In this document: positions 32,095 to 43,486 of the stretch, piece by piece
How the letters are laid out: the number at the start of each line of letters is the position of its first letter
How positions within the stretch are numbered: position 1 is the first letter of the stretch
Source: Gambelia wislizenii
Lineage: Eukaryota > Chordata > Lepidosauria > Squamata > Crotaphytidae
Assembly: GCA_030847615.1 (NCBI GenBank)
Contig: JAUMIR010000002.1
Span: forward strand, 112,724,309-112,788,308
Reading direction: 5' to 3'
Length of the DNA: 64,000 nucleotides
The notes under the pieces: generated by a model
Told to the model about the DNA's origin: nothing
Seen by the model: the letters and a program-made list of their open reading frames with translations, nothing else
The model's database searches: none
Position numbers and translations under genes: made by a program

Positions 32095-32739
32095 AATTAT
32101 CAAAATATCCTAGGACAGGGACGACATGAGGTCGCTATCAGGCTCCCTTTCCAGATGACATCATCCTTGTCCTGGGATGTTCTCATTCTGCTCCTGTTCC
32201 CCTCCTGCTTCCTCTGATAGACGGGGGAAAGTCGTCAGTAAGAAGCCCGTTCCCTTATAATAATGGAATGATGGGCGAGTGAAAAGATGCCCGTTCTGCT
32301 GATGAGATGACATCATAACATGACGTCAGTGGGAGGTCCATGCCAAAGACTTCTGGGTTTGATCGTGACATCCAGGTAAGTGACACCCTCCCCTCCCCGG
32401 GTTACTTGGGGTTTTATTTTTCTGTTTTGGGGCTTTGTTTTCTTTTTTGATGTTTGGTTGGGGTTTTATTCTTAAATTTCCTGCACAATCATTCTCTCAC
32501 AAGAATGGGCGGAATTTGGCTTCACCGTAGTAAAAGCAGCTTTACAACAGCCGCATTTACTGCAGGGATGCCAAGGGGAGGGGGAGTCGTTTCTTTCCTG
32601 CTTTAAGATAAGTATTTGAAAAGGTTTTGTATTGTTTTGTTTTTTTTACTGTTACAGGGATGGGAGTGGGGTGGGAGTAGGTCAGGAGGGGGGTAGTGGG
32701 ACAGGCACACTTTTAGGGACCCATGTGATAATCTTCCAT
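32095..32739 (+). mobile_element. MITE family A, copy 2
   Basis: Shares the core with the other copies: TGACGTCAGTGGGAGGTCC, GTGACATCCAGGTAAGTGAC, then the CTCACAAGAATG palindrome region. It ends CATGTGATAATCTTCC, the family right terminus with one mismatch. The left terminus is decayed (TTATCAAAATATCC). Confidence 0.65.
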
Positions 32740-33061
32740 ATGTTTGCTTTCTGAGAAGTAATAAGGTTGCTTGCAGCTAGATCATCCCACAAGTAGAAAT
32801 CTGGTAGCCATAGAGCCAGAGCTTGGGAAAGTTACTTTTTGGACTAAAATTAACAGAATCCACCCAAGAAAGCATGCCATGAACAGCTTCCACAGAATGC
32901 TGACTCCCCCCTCCATTTTTCCTTATTCTGTTGTACTTTTTCAAATGCAGCAGCAAAGACCAAAGGCCAAGGTTTTGGGTTCAGGACAGACAGGCAGGGG
33001 GAGGGGGAGAGGACAGAAAGAGGCCACAACAGCCTTACTCTTTAAGGCTGTGCAAAGCAGA
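32740..33061. other. unassigned DNA
   Basis: No gene recognised; a GGCAGGGGGAGGGGGAGAGG purine run lies at about 32992-33012. Confidence 0.5.
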
Positions 33062-34144
33062 GACTCATAGAATCATATAGTTGGAAGAGACCACCAGGGC
33101 CATCCAGTCCAACCCCCTGCCATGCAGGAATAACCAATCAAAGCATGCCCAACAGATGGCCCTCCAGCCTCTGTTTATAAACCTCCACAGAAGGAGACTC
33201 CACCATACTCTGAGGCAGTGTATTCCACTTCCAAACAGCTGTTATCATCAGGATGTTCTTCCTAATGTTTAGGTGGAATCTCTTTTCCTGTAGTTTGAAT
33301 CCATTGCTCCATGTCCTAGTCTCTGGAGCAGCAGAAAACAAGCTTGCTCCATCCTCAGTATGACATCCCTTTAAATATTTAAACATGGTTATCATGGTCA
33401 CCTCTTAACCTTCTCTCCTCCAGGCTAAACATACCCAGCTCTCTACGCTGCTCCTCATAGGACATGGCTTCTAGACCTCCCACCATTTTGGTCATCCTCC
33501 TCTGGACATGTTCCAGCTTGTCCATATTCTTTTTGAACTGTGGTGCCCAGAAGTGGACAAAGTATTCCAGGTAAGGTCTGATCAGAGCAGAAAAGAGTGG
33601 CACTATTATTTTGTTCAATCTAGACACTATACTCCTATTGATGCAGCCTAGAATGCCCTCTATTCCCTCAACCAAGTCATTGATAAAGATGTTGAATAAC
33701 ACTGGGCCCAGGACAGAACCCTGTGGCACCTCACTAGTCACTTCTTTCCAGGATGAAGAGAAGCTATTGGTGACTACCCTTTGGGTTAGGTCAGTCTACC
33801 AATTACAAATCCATCTAACAGTTGCATTATCTAGGCCACATGTTACTAAATTTTTGCAAGGATTCATGGAGGACCTTGTCAAAGGCCTTACTGAAATCAA
33901 GATACACTGCATCCACAGCATTCCCTTCATCTACCAAGTTTGTAACTATCAAAAGAGAGATAAGATTAGTCTGGCATGACTTGTTTCTGAGAAACCCGTT
34001 GACTTTTAGTGGTCATGCCATTCTCAAAGACAGTGGGTCTGAGACTACTTCTGCCAGTTCTTTTAATACCCTTGGATGAAGTTCATCTGGCTCTGGAAAC
34101 TTGAATTCATTTATACTGGCCAGGTATTCCTGAACGACCTCTTT

Positions 34145-36244
34145 TTTTTTCTTTCTTTTTTTTCGCTCTTTCAAAATTTTATTTGTATTTTTAGCATAGT
34201 TACAGTTAAACCACTTTCACTTTAGCAACCCGCATTATATAAATTTGAATGATATACATCATAAATTTGATAAATTATACAAAGTTTTTTCAAAGTTCTT
34301 CATGACCTATATATGAAATTTTTCATGACATATATATATATATGACATCACCTCTCTCAGCAAGGAAAACATAATGACAAGTTGAGAGGAAAACAACAAC
34401 AACAACAGTAATTTCCCAGTTTCCTATCCGAGGCTTGTCTATGACTTCCTATTTGTATTCTGGCGAATATCAGACTCTCAGCATTATACATTTATAAATT
34501 CATAATGACTTTGATATTTTTGTGTTTGTTTATTCTTACAATGGCTTATCTTCTTTGCTACACTGGGGCAACTCAATAACCTATATCCAAGCTCATTTGC
34601 AATTCGCCCTTGTCTTTCCAGTATTTAATAACTGGTTCCCACTCTTTTCTCCATAAATCTTCTTTCCTATTACGCAGATTTCTAGTAAGTATATCTAATT
34701 CTAGCATTTCTATCAATCTATTTTTCCATTCGTTTATCGTTGGGCGTTCTATTACTTTCCATTTTTTTGCAATGACCAATCTAGCTGCAGTGATCATATA
34801 AAGCACCGTTCTCCAGTGAACCTTTCTTTTCTCCTCTTCCAACCCTTCGATTATGTTTAATAGATATATCTTAGGGCTAGGCTCAAAATAAGTTTGGAAA
34901 ATCTCTTTAATTATTGTGTGGACCTGCGTCCAAAATCTCCTTATCTTCTCACAATGCCACCACATATGCATCAATGTTCCTTTGTTTTTCCCACACTTCC
35001 AACAGTTGCTTAACACGTTTTGGTTCATCTTATTAAGTCTTTGGGGCGTGTAGTACCATCTAAGAGCAACTTTCACATAGTTTTCTCTTATATTTTGCGA
35101 TGCCGTAAATGCAAATGATCTTTTCCTTGCATTTTCCCACTCTTCAATAGATATAGCCTCCCCTATATCTAATGCCCACTTTATCATGTATTCTTTGACA
35201 TAATCTCGCTCAGTGGATCTAGACAGTAATAGCTTGTAGAATTTAGTGATAGCTTTGGTGTTGCTTTCCTCCAATAACAATTTATCTAGGTCGTTATACT
35301 CCTTCTCCACCCCCTCTTTCCTCATATCCTCCGTAAACCTTTCCTTTAACTGCCTATATTCAAACCAGTTTATATTATATCTTTCTTGCAGGGTTTCTTT
35401 GTCCTCTATTTTTAACCGGTTGTCTGCCCCTTTCTTGCCTATATCTGAATATCTTAGCCAGTAATCTGTTGTTGTCCATCTTGACAAAAAGGCTTCTTGA
35501 ATGGATACCCACAATGGAATCTTAAAGTAAAACATTCCTTTAATTTTTTCCCATACTCTCAATAGGCCTTTCCGTACACAATGGCTGACAAACCCCCTAT
35601 TAGCTTTTTCTTTATCATAAAACAGATAACCATGCCAACCAAATCTGGCATCGTGACCTTCCAGGATCAGCAGTCTTCTATTTCTGAGGTTTACCCATTC
35701 TTTTATCCAGATCAGCGCTGATGCTTGATAGTAGAGTTTTAAGTCTGGAAGGTCACAGCCCCCTCTTAATCTTGTGTCCGTCAAGTAGGCCTTTTTGAAT
35801 CTTGCTTTCTTCCTTCCCCATAAGAAAGCTTGAATATCCTTGTCCCATGTTTTAAATGTTTCACCACTGTTCAGAATTGGCAGATTTTGAAACAGGTATA
35901 GGATTTTAGGGAGGACAACCATTTTTATAGCTGCAATCTTACCAAGTAATGATAAACCTAATTTATTCCATCCCTCCAACTCTTTCTTTATCTCTACCCA
36001 GGTGGATTTATAATTATTATCAAATAATTCTGCGTTCCGCCTCGTTAACCATATTCCCAGATATTTTACTTTATTGCTAATTTTACATCCTGCTAACTCT
36101 ATAAGTTCTTTCTCATCCTTTTGGCTCATGTTCTTAGTTAATATCATTGTCTTCTCTTTGTTCACTCTAAATCCAGAGAATTCACCAAATTCATTCATTC
36201 ATACTCTGGTTTCTCTTCAGATCGTATAAATCTTTCGCCTTTTA
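34145..36244 (-). mobile_element. 5'-truncated L1 with 15-bp target duplication
   Basis: Flanked by CTGAACGACCTCTTT on both sides (34130-34144 and 36245-36259), which lies in CR1 sequence. The plus strand starts with a T-rich run (34145-34165), the poly(A) tail of a minus-strand insertion. It is 2.1 kb long and truncated within the RT thumb, the standard product of target-primed reverse transcription. Confidence 0.93.
34573..36198 (-). pseudogene. L1 ORF2 C-terminal half, uninterrupted 541-codon frame
   Basis: Begins just after the RT palm (FSGFRVNKEKTMILTKNMSQ) and runs through the thumb (YLGIWLTRRNAELFDNNYKS, LLGKIAAIKMVVLPKILYLF), WIKEWVNLRNRRLLILEGHD and WHGYLFYDKEKANRGF, to the C-terminal CWKCGKNKGTLMHMWWHC motif and the normal stop at 34573. 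EN and the catalytic YADD are absent because of 5' truncation, so it is not a functional gene, but no stop has accumulated in 541 codons. This marks a recent insertion. Confidence 0.92.
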
Positions 36245-36834
36245 CTGAACGACCTCTTTACCTATTCTGTGCTGCATTTTCCCTACTGTGTTATATGCTC
36301 CATTTTCCCCAGGTTGAGCACTGTTCTCCTTTTCAGAGAAGACTGAGGCAAAGAAGGTGTTGAGTAGTTTTGCCTTTTCTCTTTCCCATTAGCATTTCAC
36401 CATTTTCTCCATGCAGCAGCCCTACCATTTCCTTGTTCTTCCTGTTGCTATGGACATAACAAAACAAAAATAAAGCTCTTTTGATTGTTTTTAACCTCTC
36501 TAGCAAGCCTGAGCTCTTTCTGTCCTTTAACTTTTCTGACTCCCCCATCACCACCAAGTGGGCTGTCTATTTGTCTGAATTCTTCTTTGGTGATTTCCCC
36601 CTTTTTCCATTTCTTATATATGTTCCTTTTAAGTCTTAGCTCAGTTGAAAGTTCTTTAGACATCCATCCTGGTTTCTTTAGACACCTCACATTTTCCCTT
36701 CTCATTGGAACTGTTTGAACTTATGCCTTCAATAGCTCACTTTTAAGAAACTCTCAATATCTCACTTATAAGAAACTGGACAGCCTCTGCAAGTCATGGA
36801 TTGGACTACTATCCTTTGTTGCAGTATGCCTCAG

Positions 36835-37026
36835 GTCATTTCCAAATTATAGGATTTTCCTGGCAAGACTTTTTTCAGGGGAAGTTTGCCATTGCATTCC
36901 TCTTAAGCTGAGAGTGTGTGACTTGTCCAGGATCCCCCAGTGGGTTTCCATGGCTGAGTGGGAATTTGAACCCAGCTCTCCCAGAGTCCTAGTCCAACAC
37001 TCTAACTACTACTGCATGCTGGCTCT
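36835..37026 (-). repeat. tRNA-derived SINE (minus strand)
   Basis: The reverse complement reads GAGAGCCAGCATGCAGTAGT, GTTAGAGTGTTGGACTAGG, GGGTTCAAATTCCCACTCAG, then GGATCCTGGACAAGTCACAC and AATGCAATGGCAAACTTCCC: head, B box and body of the SINE family at 59928-60150. Confidence 0.75.
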
Positions 37027-37105
37027 CATTTCTCCCACGTAGAGTGCTTTGTGAGATCATGACTGTTACAGAGATAGGGAACATTTGCCACACCCATTGT
37101 GTGTA

Positions 37106-37335
37106 CAGTTGTCCCTTCATATTCACTGGGGTTTGGTTCCAGGACCCCCCGTGGATACCAAAATCCGTGAATACTCAAGTCCCATTATATGCAATGGCAT
37201 AGCAAAATGGTGCCCCTTATATGAGATGGCAAAATCAAGGTTTGCTTTTTGGATTATTATTTTTTAAATAATATTTTCAAGCCGTGTTTACTTAAATCCG
37301 TGGATACCAAATCCGTGGATACAGAGGGACAACTG
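37106..37335. mobile_element. Tigger/MER2-like MITE, copy 1
   Basis: CAGTTGTCCCTTCATATTCA ... GAGGGACAACTG ends are inverted matches; left flank TA (37104-37105), right flank decayed to TG. The body carries the CCAGGACCCCCCGTGGATAC and AAATCCGTGGATACCAAATC words typical of pogo-type MITEs. Sister copies are at 48797-49026 and 51849-52077. Confidence 0.88.
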
Positions 37336-37339
37336 TGTA

Positions 37340-38326
37340 TGGAGTGCCCTAAATTAAATAGGCCTTTGGTCAAATCCAGCATGGCTTGTGTCCAAATGAC
37401 TGCCCTCAAAAGATGGGGGCATTACCTCTCTATATAGCCCATACTGATAAGCAATGGTGGAGTGTCCTGGGGCTACACCAAATGAAATTCCCAGGCAGTA
37501 TTAACAAATAAGGATTCTTTGTCACATCCTTTTCATTACTCCCCCTTGGTATTTAGCTTGCAAAAAGTGCAGCTCCTTGTCACACAATATTTTCTCTTTC
37601 CTCCCCCATGGAACCATGTAAGATATACCAAATCACTCTAGAAGCCAGTTAGTGATTTGCACTAATGATTGACTATTTAGGTAATCATTTCCCATGAGCT
37701 GTAAAAATAAAGTCTAATCAGTGACTGACTGCGGAAGTGACCTTGTCTGATCTATGGTGCAAGAAAGGAAATGGCAAAGAAATAACCTTTCCACAACTGA
37801 CTTCTAATGAAGGACAGAAACTAATGAATCAGCATTTGGGGTTAACTCAGAGAAAGGCTGGGCACAAGGTTTGAACCAGGCTTCCAAAGGTTGTTATATT
37901 CTGTCAGGGCATCTGAAGAAGTGGATTGATATCCATGAAAGCTCATGCTAAAATAGATCAGTTAGTCTTAAATGTGCTGCTAGATTTCTCTCCTTCCCAC
38001 TCCAAAGTTCCTTTTTTAAAAAATGTGATTATTCTTTTAATTTCATTTTCCTAATTTAGATTGGTTCTACAACTTTGTCCAATGCCCCCCATGACCCCCA
38101 CAACAATATTTTAGAAGTAACAACTTAACTTTAATCATTATACTTAAAAGAATGATAATGACATTACCGGTCATCACATTATTGTTTTCAAAAATGTTAT
38201 GCCCTTGTTGTTGTTACCTCCAGAAGTAATGCAATACAAGGAACATCATTATTTCTGAGCTTCAGCAAGGTGTAGCTGTATGGAGATCAAAAAATTCATG
38301 CTCAGCATCTCTCACAATTGAGAGAT
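37340..38326. other. unassigned DNA
   Basis: About 1 kb with no gene or repeat recognised on either strand. Confidence 0.5.
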
Positions 38327-40352
38327 TGTACCAATGAGGAAGAAAAATGGGAGGTGTTTCAAGAAACCAGGATGGATGACTAAAGAAATATCAACAGAGC
38401 TAAGTTTTAAACGAAACATGTATAAGAAATGGAAAAAGGGGGAAATCACCAAAGAAGAATTCAAACAGATAGCGAACACATGTAGGAGTAAAGTCAGAAA
38501 AGCTAAAGCACAGAATGAGCTCAGGCTTGCTAGGGAGGTTAAGAACAATAAAAAGGGTTTTTTTGGGTATGTCCGCAGCAAAAGGAGGAAGAAGGAAATA
38601 GTAGGGCCACTATGTGGAGAAGATGGCAAAATGCTAACAGGAGACAGAGAAAAGGCAGAATTACTCAACACCTTCTTTGCCTCAGTGTTTTCAGAAAAGG
38701 TAAAGGGGGACCAACCTGAGGATAAAAGTACAGAAGACACAACAGGGGAAATCCAGCGCAGAATAATCAAAGAGGTAGTACAGGAATACCTTCTTAATCT
38801 AAATGAATTTAAAGCTCCAGGACCAGATGAACTACATCCAAGAGTATTAAAAGAGCTGGCAAATATAATCTCAGAGCCATTGGCAATAATCTTTGAGAAC
38901 TCCTAGAGAACAGAAGAAGTCCCAGCAGACTGGAGGAGGGCAAACATTGTCCCCATCTTCAAAAAGGGGAAAAAAGAGGATCCCAACAATTATTGTCCAG
39001 TTAGTCTGACATCAATACCAGGGAAGATTCTAGAGCAGATCATTAAACAGAGAGTCTGTGAACATTTAGAAGGCAATGCCATAATCACAAAAAGTCAACA
39101 TGGGTTTCAGAGTAACAAGTCATGCCAGACTAATCTAATCTCTTTTTTTGATAAAATTACCAGCTTGGTAGATGAAGGGAACGCTGTGGACATCGCATAC
39201 CTTGATTTCAGTAAGGCCTTTGACAAGGTTCCCCATGACATTCTTGCAAACAAGCTTGTAAAATGTGGGCTAGACAAGTTAACAGTTCAATGGATTTGTA
39301 ATTGGTTGACCGGCCGAACCCAAAGGGTGCTCAGCAATGGCTCCTCTTCATCTTGGAAAGATGTGACCAGTGGGGTGCCACAGGGTTCTGTCCTGGGCCC
39401 AGTGCTATTCAACATCTTTATCAATGACTTGGATGAGGGAATTAGGGGCATACTTACCAAATTTGCAGATGACACCAAATTAGGAGGAGTAGCTAATACC
39501 CTGGAGGACAGGATAAAAATTCAAGATGACCTGGATAAACAGGAGAGCTGGGCTGAAGCTAACAAAATGAAATTCAATACGGAGAAATGTAAGGTACTGC
39601 ACTTAGGGCGAAAAAAATGAAATGCATAGATATAGGATGGGGGAGACCTGGCTGAATGAGACTGCGTGCGAAAGGGATCTAGGAGTCCTAGTAGACCACA
39701 AGTTGAACATGAGTCAACAGTGTGATGCAGCAGCTAAAAAGGCCAATGCGATTTTGGGCTGCATCAATAGAAGTATAGTGTCCAGATCAAGGGAAGCAAT
39801 AGCGCCGCTCTATTCTGCCTTGGTCAGACCTCACCTAGAATACTGTGTCCAGTTCTGGGCACCACAATTCAAAAAGGATATTGACAAATTGGAACGTGTC
39901 CAGAGGAGGGCAACTAAAATGGTGAAAGATCTGGAAACCATGCCTTATGAGGAGAGACTTAGGGAACTGGGTATGTTTAGCCTGGAAAAAAGACGGTTAA
40001 GAGGCGATATGATAGCCCTGTTTAAGTATTTGAAGGGGTGTCACGTTGAGGATGGAGCAAGCTTGTTTTCTTCTGCTCCAGAGATTGGAACACAGAGCAA
40101 TGGATGCAAGCTCCAGGAACAGAGATTCCACCTTAACATTAGGAGGAACTTTTTGACAGTAAGAGCTGTTCGGCAGTGGAATGCACTCCCTCGGAGCATG
40201 GTGGGGTCTCCTTCCTTGGAGGTCTTTAAACAGAGGCTGGATGGCCATCTGTCAGGGATGCTTTGATCGTGATTTCCTGCATGGCAGAGGGTTAGACTGG
40301 ATGGCCCTCATGGTCTCTTCCAACTCTGCAATTCTATGATTCTATGATTCTA
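38327..40352 (+). pseudogene. young CR1 ORF2, 5'-truncated
   Basis: Runs from [20 protein letters not shown] (38334) through the linker, RT palm ([49 protein letters not shown] all intact in 39165-39620) and C-terminus (39622-40266) to three ATTCTATG units and a T-run at about 40356. A Trp-to-stop change at 38905-38907 (NSW to NS-stop) and a one-base A insertion at about 39616 break it. No target duplication is evident, normal for CR1. Confidence 0.92.
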
Positions 40353-40894
40353 TGAGTTTTTTTTTTTTAAATTAAAAGCAATTCCTCAACCCATGACCTC
40401 AAATAAAACCAGGAACATGTCACTCTGGACACAGGTTCCATTTTCCTAATTTAAATTGATCCCTTAAAGTTGCCATTTGTCCCACAAGGGGTTGCATGTA
40501 GGGCTCAGAAAAATGCAGGGGGGCCATGCTGACCCATTGCTCCAACGTGACCATCCTGATCTTATTTTGTGTGGTGGGGGTAGGGATGTTGTCTTTCTGT
40601 GATGGAGAGTGCATATGTGCTGCAACTAGCAATTCTGATTAAGGAGTAAAGGCACAAAGTAAGGATTTGTTGTAAGAATTCCATTAAAGGTAGGGAAACT
40701 CTCTAAGGGTGCTAAGCCAACACAAAACTAACTAAGTTAGGGTCAACTTTGGTGAAGGTGAAAGGGCTGGAAGAGAAGAAGTGGAAAGATCTCCAAAAGT
40801 TATCTGTTGTCATCTCAGAAAGTTTAAGTGTATAAGGGATGAGGGTCACTGAAAACTACTTCACTCTATCACTACTGCTCTGTAAGGACTTTAT
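40353..40894. other. unassigned DNA
   Basis: No gene or repeat recognised. Confidence 0.5.
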
Positions 40895-41515
40895 CTGACA
40901 CGGCAAAAATCACACAATTACGACTTTACGGTAGTGCAAATGGTTTCTGCTATCACATGATGTTGTCATGTTCATGGGGTCAATCTGTGCTTCTGCCGTG
41001 AATAAGGTGTTGCTTTTCATTGATGGCACAAACCATCAAAAGCCCTTAATATCACTATTTTTGCAGTATTGAAGAGCATGCGAAAACACGTCCCACTGTA
41101 AACACAAGATTACAGTGTGAATGGGCAGTCTTCTTCCCGCTCCTCATTCCCAGCAAGAAAACCTCTGGGTGAGAACGTGAAAACTATCCACAGGATGCTC
41201 TTTTTATGTTTGTTTGCATGTTTGTTTGCATGTTCTTAGGTTTATTTAAGTGTTTGTGTGTTCGTTTACTTTGTAAATTAAGGGTTTTTTGGTATTTTTA
41301 AGTACTCTCATGTCTTCTTGTGAGAACCACTGAAATCTTGCCCATGCTAAATCACGGAAGTAGAACACCATTCTTAAGATGTTAGTGGTGATCATGCGAT
41401 GATTCCATGGTGGTTCTTTTGCACGATTACAGCAACGTGTTATAATAAGTGTAATAATGCCACTGTGTTTCTCCATTCGCAAAATTTCAGCATTTTTAGA
41501 TGCTAGTCTGATAAC
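40895..41515 (+). mobile_element. MITE family A relative, copy 3
   Basis: Begins near TTATCTGACACGGCAAAAAT and ends GCTAGTCTGATAAC; internal TTTATTTAAGTGTTTGTGTG and CTCTCATGTCTTCTTGTGAG words parallel the family core. It directly abuts the next copy at 41516. Confidence 0.5.
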
Positions 41516-42449
41516 GGAGATTATCAGATGTGGCAAAAACTGCTTCAGAAGATCATGACAAAGGAGATTTTCACACAGGCTATATATCCCGTGGCAGGAA
41601 CAGAACAGGGTCGGGAAAGGTTTTCCCTTTCAGACGACGTTGACCCCATTCTGTCCTGCATCCATCCTGCTCTCGTGACTGTTCCACAACAATGTAATCA
41701 CGATTTTTCATCGTGAATAGACCTCCAGTTCTGTCGCTATAACGCAATCACAGGTGTGCGAACAGGAGCCCCGTTCCTGTTCCGAAATGACAGCCGTGGA
41801 GGGGAGGTCCGTTCCGAGCACTTCCTGGTACGATCTGGACATCCGGGTAAGTGGTACCCTTTATTTTACCCTCCCTGTTTTGATTATGTGATTTAAAGAG
41901 TGTTTTTGTTCTTGGTGAACTGATTTTATGTTTGGGGGAGTTTTATTTTTTAAATTTACCATCCGGCGTTATCACGTGATAACGTGATAACGTTTCAGAC
42001 GGCCGGTCGTAAAAGCAGCCTTACAACGGCTGCATTTACGGCCGGCCAGCAAGGGGAGGGAGAGCCTGTTCCTGCTGCGGAATTAAGGTGAGTGTGTGAA
42101 AGATTTATGTTATTCCGTGGCAGGAATGGGAGAGGAGGTAGCGGGGCAGTAACGGGGCATTTTGGCCCCGTGTGAAAATCTCCAAAAACAGGAATAGGGA
42201 ATATTATCAGACGACATCATTCAGTGTCCCAGGGGCACTTTATTCACAGGTGTGAATAAAGTGTCCCTTTTTATTGGTGGCTTGTCCCTGTCAATAAAAA
42301 AGAAAGCCTTGTCTGCAGCAGCGCTACACCCCAGGAACGGCTGAGGGCACAGGAGTCTGATAATGTTGCCCTTTCTGTTATTCTTGCAATCTTCTGACGC
42401 AGTTGGGGGTGTGTTTTTTTGCCACATTTCCCAGCATCTGATAATCTCC
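41516..42449. mobile_element. MITE family A, outer copy with perfect 15-bp TIRs
   Basis: GGAGATTATCAGATG at 41516-41530 is the exact inverted match of CATCTGATAATCTCC at 42435-42449. The sequence inside the TIRs also matches (GTGGCAAAAA near the left, TTTTTTGCCAC near the right). A complete second copy (41563-42183) sits within it, so this is an element inside an element. Confidence 0.75.
41563..42183 (+). mobile_element. MITE family A, inner copy with TIRs
   Basis: Ends GGAGATTTTCACAC (41563) and GTGTGAAAATCTCC (42170-42183) are perfect inverted matches over 14 bases; flanks are AAA on both sides. The core shows GGACATCCGGGTAAGTGGTA and a TTATCACGTGATAACGTGAT palindrome. No transposase is encoded. 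Confidence 0.78.
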
Positions 42450-42455
42450 AAACTT

Positions 42456-42545
42456 ATAGGTTTTCCGTGGTTTTTTTCTGGACTATGAGGCCGTGTTCTG
42501 GAAGAGTTTATATCTGACATTTCACCTGCATCTGTGGCTGGCATA
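42456..42545 (+). repeat. conserved ~90-bp interspersed repeat (GTTCTGGAAGAGTTT), copy 1
   Basis: GAGGCCGTGTTCTGGAAGAG, CATTTCACCTGCATCTGTGG and CTGGCATATTCAGAG recur in the opposite orientation at 54058-54150. I recall this string as very common in squamate genomes but cannot name its parent element. Confidence 0.7.
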
Positions 42546-42755
42546 TTCAGAGAATGGTTGGGTAGGAGTGTGTGGGGGGGATCTCCAAACTCCTAAGACA
42601 TTTATAACTCTTCAAGTGCTGAACATTGTTTCATTTTACAGCTTTCTAAATGTGTGTTATTTCAAATATTCAATTAATCATGCAATGACTGCATAGCAGA
42701 ACAATAAAACTAAGGGTTTTAAGGGCATATTTAGCTCCCCCATCCCACAGATGAC
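42546..42755. other. unassigned DNA
   Basis: No gene or repeat recognised. Confidence 0.45.
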
Positions 42756-43050
42756 ACCGTATTCTGAAGAAAAGCAGCAAGGGAGCAGAAACATTTTGCT
42801 TTCCGCACTCCATTACCACATTATGTCATTGTTCTTCCAGCTTTCTTTTATTCTTGTCCTGTGGAGGACTGAGGTAAAAACATGTCTTTTTGCTAATGGA
42901 TTTTTCCTGTTAGCAAAAAGACGTGGTTTTACTTCAGTCCCTTGTGGGACTGGAATGAACAAATGTTGGAAGAGCAATGACATCATGTGGTAAGCGAGCG
43001 CAGAAAATAGAATGTACCTGCTCCCTTGCTGCTTTTCTTCGGAGTGCGGT
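42756..43050. mobile_element. foldback element (~295 bp palindrome)
   Basis: Almost the whole block is one inverted repeat. Left-arm words TCTGAAGAAAAGCAGCAAGG, CATTATGTCATTGTTCTTCC and GTCTTTTTGCTAA recur inverted in the right arm as CCTTGCTGCTTTTCTTCGGA, GGAAGAGCAATGACATCATG and TTAGCAAAAAGAC. The loop is about 13 bases around 42897-42909. No coding sequence. The target duplication is unclear, so the superfamily is unknown. Confidence 0.8.
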
Positions 43051-43073
43051 AAAGCTCTATATGTATAATTTCA

Positions 43074-43480
43074 TCTATCTATATATAATTCTCTTGGGTA
43101 TGTTGCCTTTCCCAGGGTGCTGATTGTCTGCTCAGGAAACACACCCAACCCACACCCAACCAATCACCACCCACATGCAAATTCCCTCTCCACCTCACAA
43201 TACACTCCTGTCACTTAATCTGTGGCCCAGATTAGGACCCAGGCAGTCAACTGGCAGTGGTGACATGCTGCCAGCGATGGGACCCAGGCAGTCAACTGGT
43301 GGTGGCGATGGCAGGGCAACGGAGTGACTCACCCTCAGCAATTGTGGGGAAAGTGTGGAATGCTGAGAAGAGGGAGGAGGAATTTAAACCCACCAGCCTA
43401 CCTTATAGGGTTGTTGTGAAGTCTACCAGGCATTTTGGGGGGAGCTTTTCAATGGCGTATGGTACACTGAGTCCAGCTAG
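43074..43480 (+). mobile_element. non-autonomous Helitron-like element, copy 1
   Basis: Starts TCTATCTATATATAATTCTC after a host A (43073) and ends GAGTCCAGCTAG before a host T (43481), the A|TC...CTAG|T rule for Helitrons. Copy 2 (51115-51480, minus) shares the whole body: CCCAACCAATCACCACCCAC, GGACCCAGGCAGTCAACTGG, GTTGTTGTGA and the 3' end. There is no terminal inverted repeat or target duplication. No Rep/helicase is encoded. Confidence 0.85.
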
Positions 43481-43486
43481 TATATT

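Larger units (their letters stand above)
33062..36715 (-). pseudogene. old CR1 ORF2 with internal deletions, split by an L1
   Basis: CR1 occupies 33062-34144 and 36245-36715. The 36705-36333 part gives the ELRLKRNIYKKWKKGEITKE linker. After the L1 the RT entry follows, but about 185 bases are missing (near 34020), and a second gap joins NDLVEGIEG directly to ILGCINRS near 33650, removing the catalytic FADD and the following about 95 residues. The C-terminus (33401-33138) and the ATTCTATG-type tail (33064-33080) remain. It is an old, immobile copy. Confidence 0.88.

Noticed and set aside
41965..42000. CACGTGATAACGTGATAACG palindrome as a transcription-factor operator
   Set aside because: It lies in the MITE family A core and corresponds to diverged palindromes in the other copies, so it is better explained as part of the element.
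43124..43327. Histidine/threonine-rich small frame as a peptide gene
   Set aside because: It falls wholly inside the Helitron-like element and is mirrored in the second copy without conserved coding.
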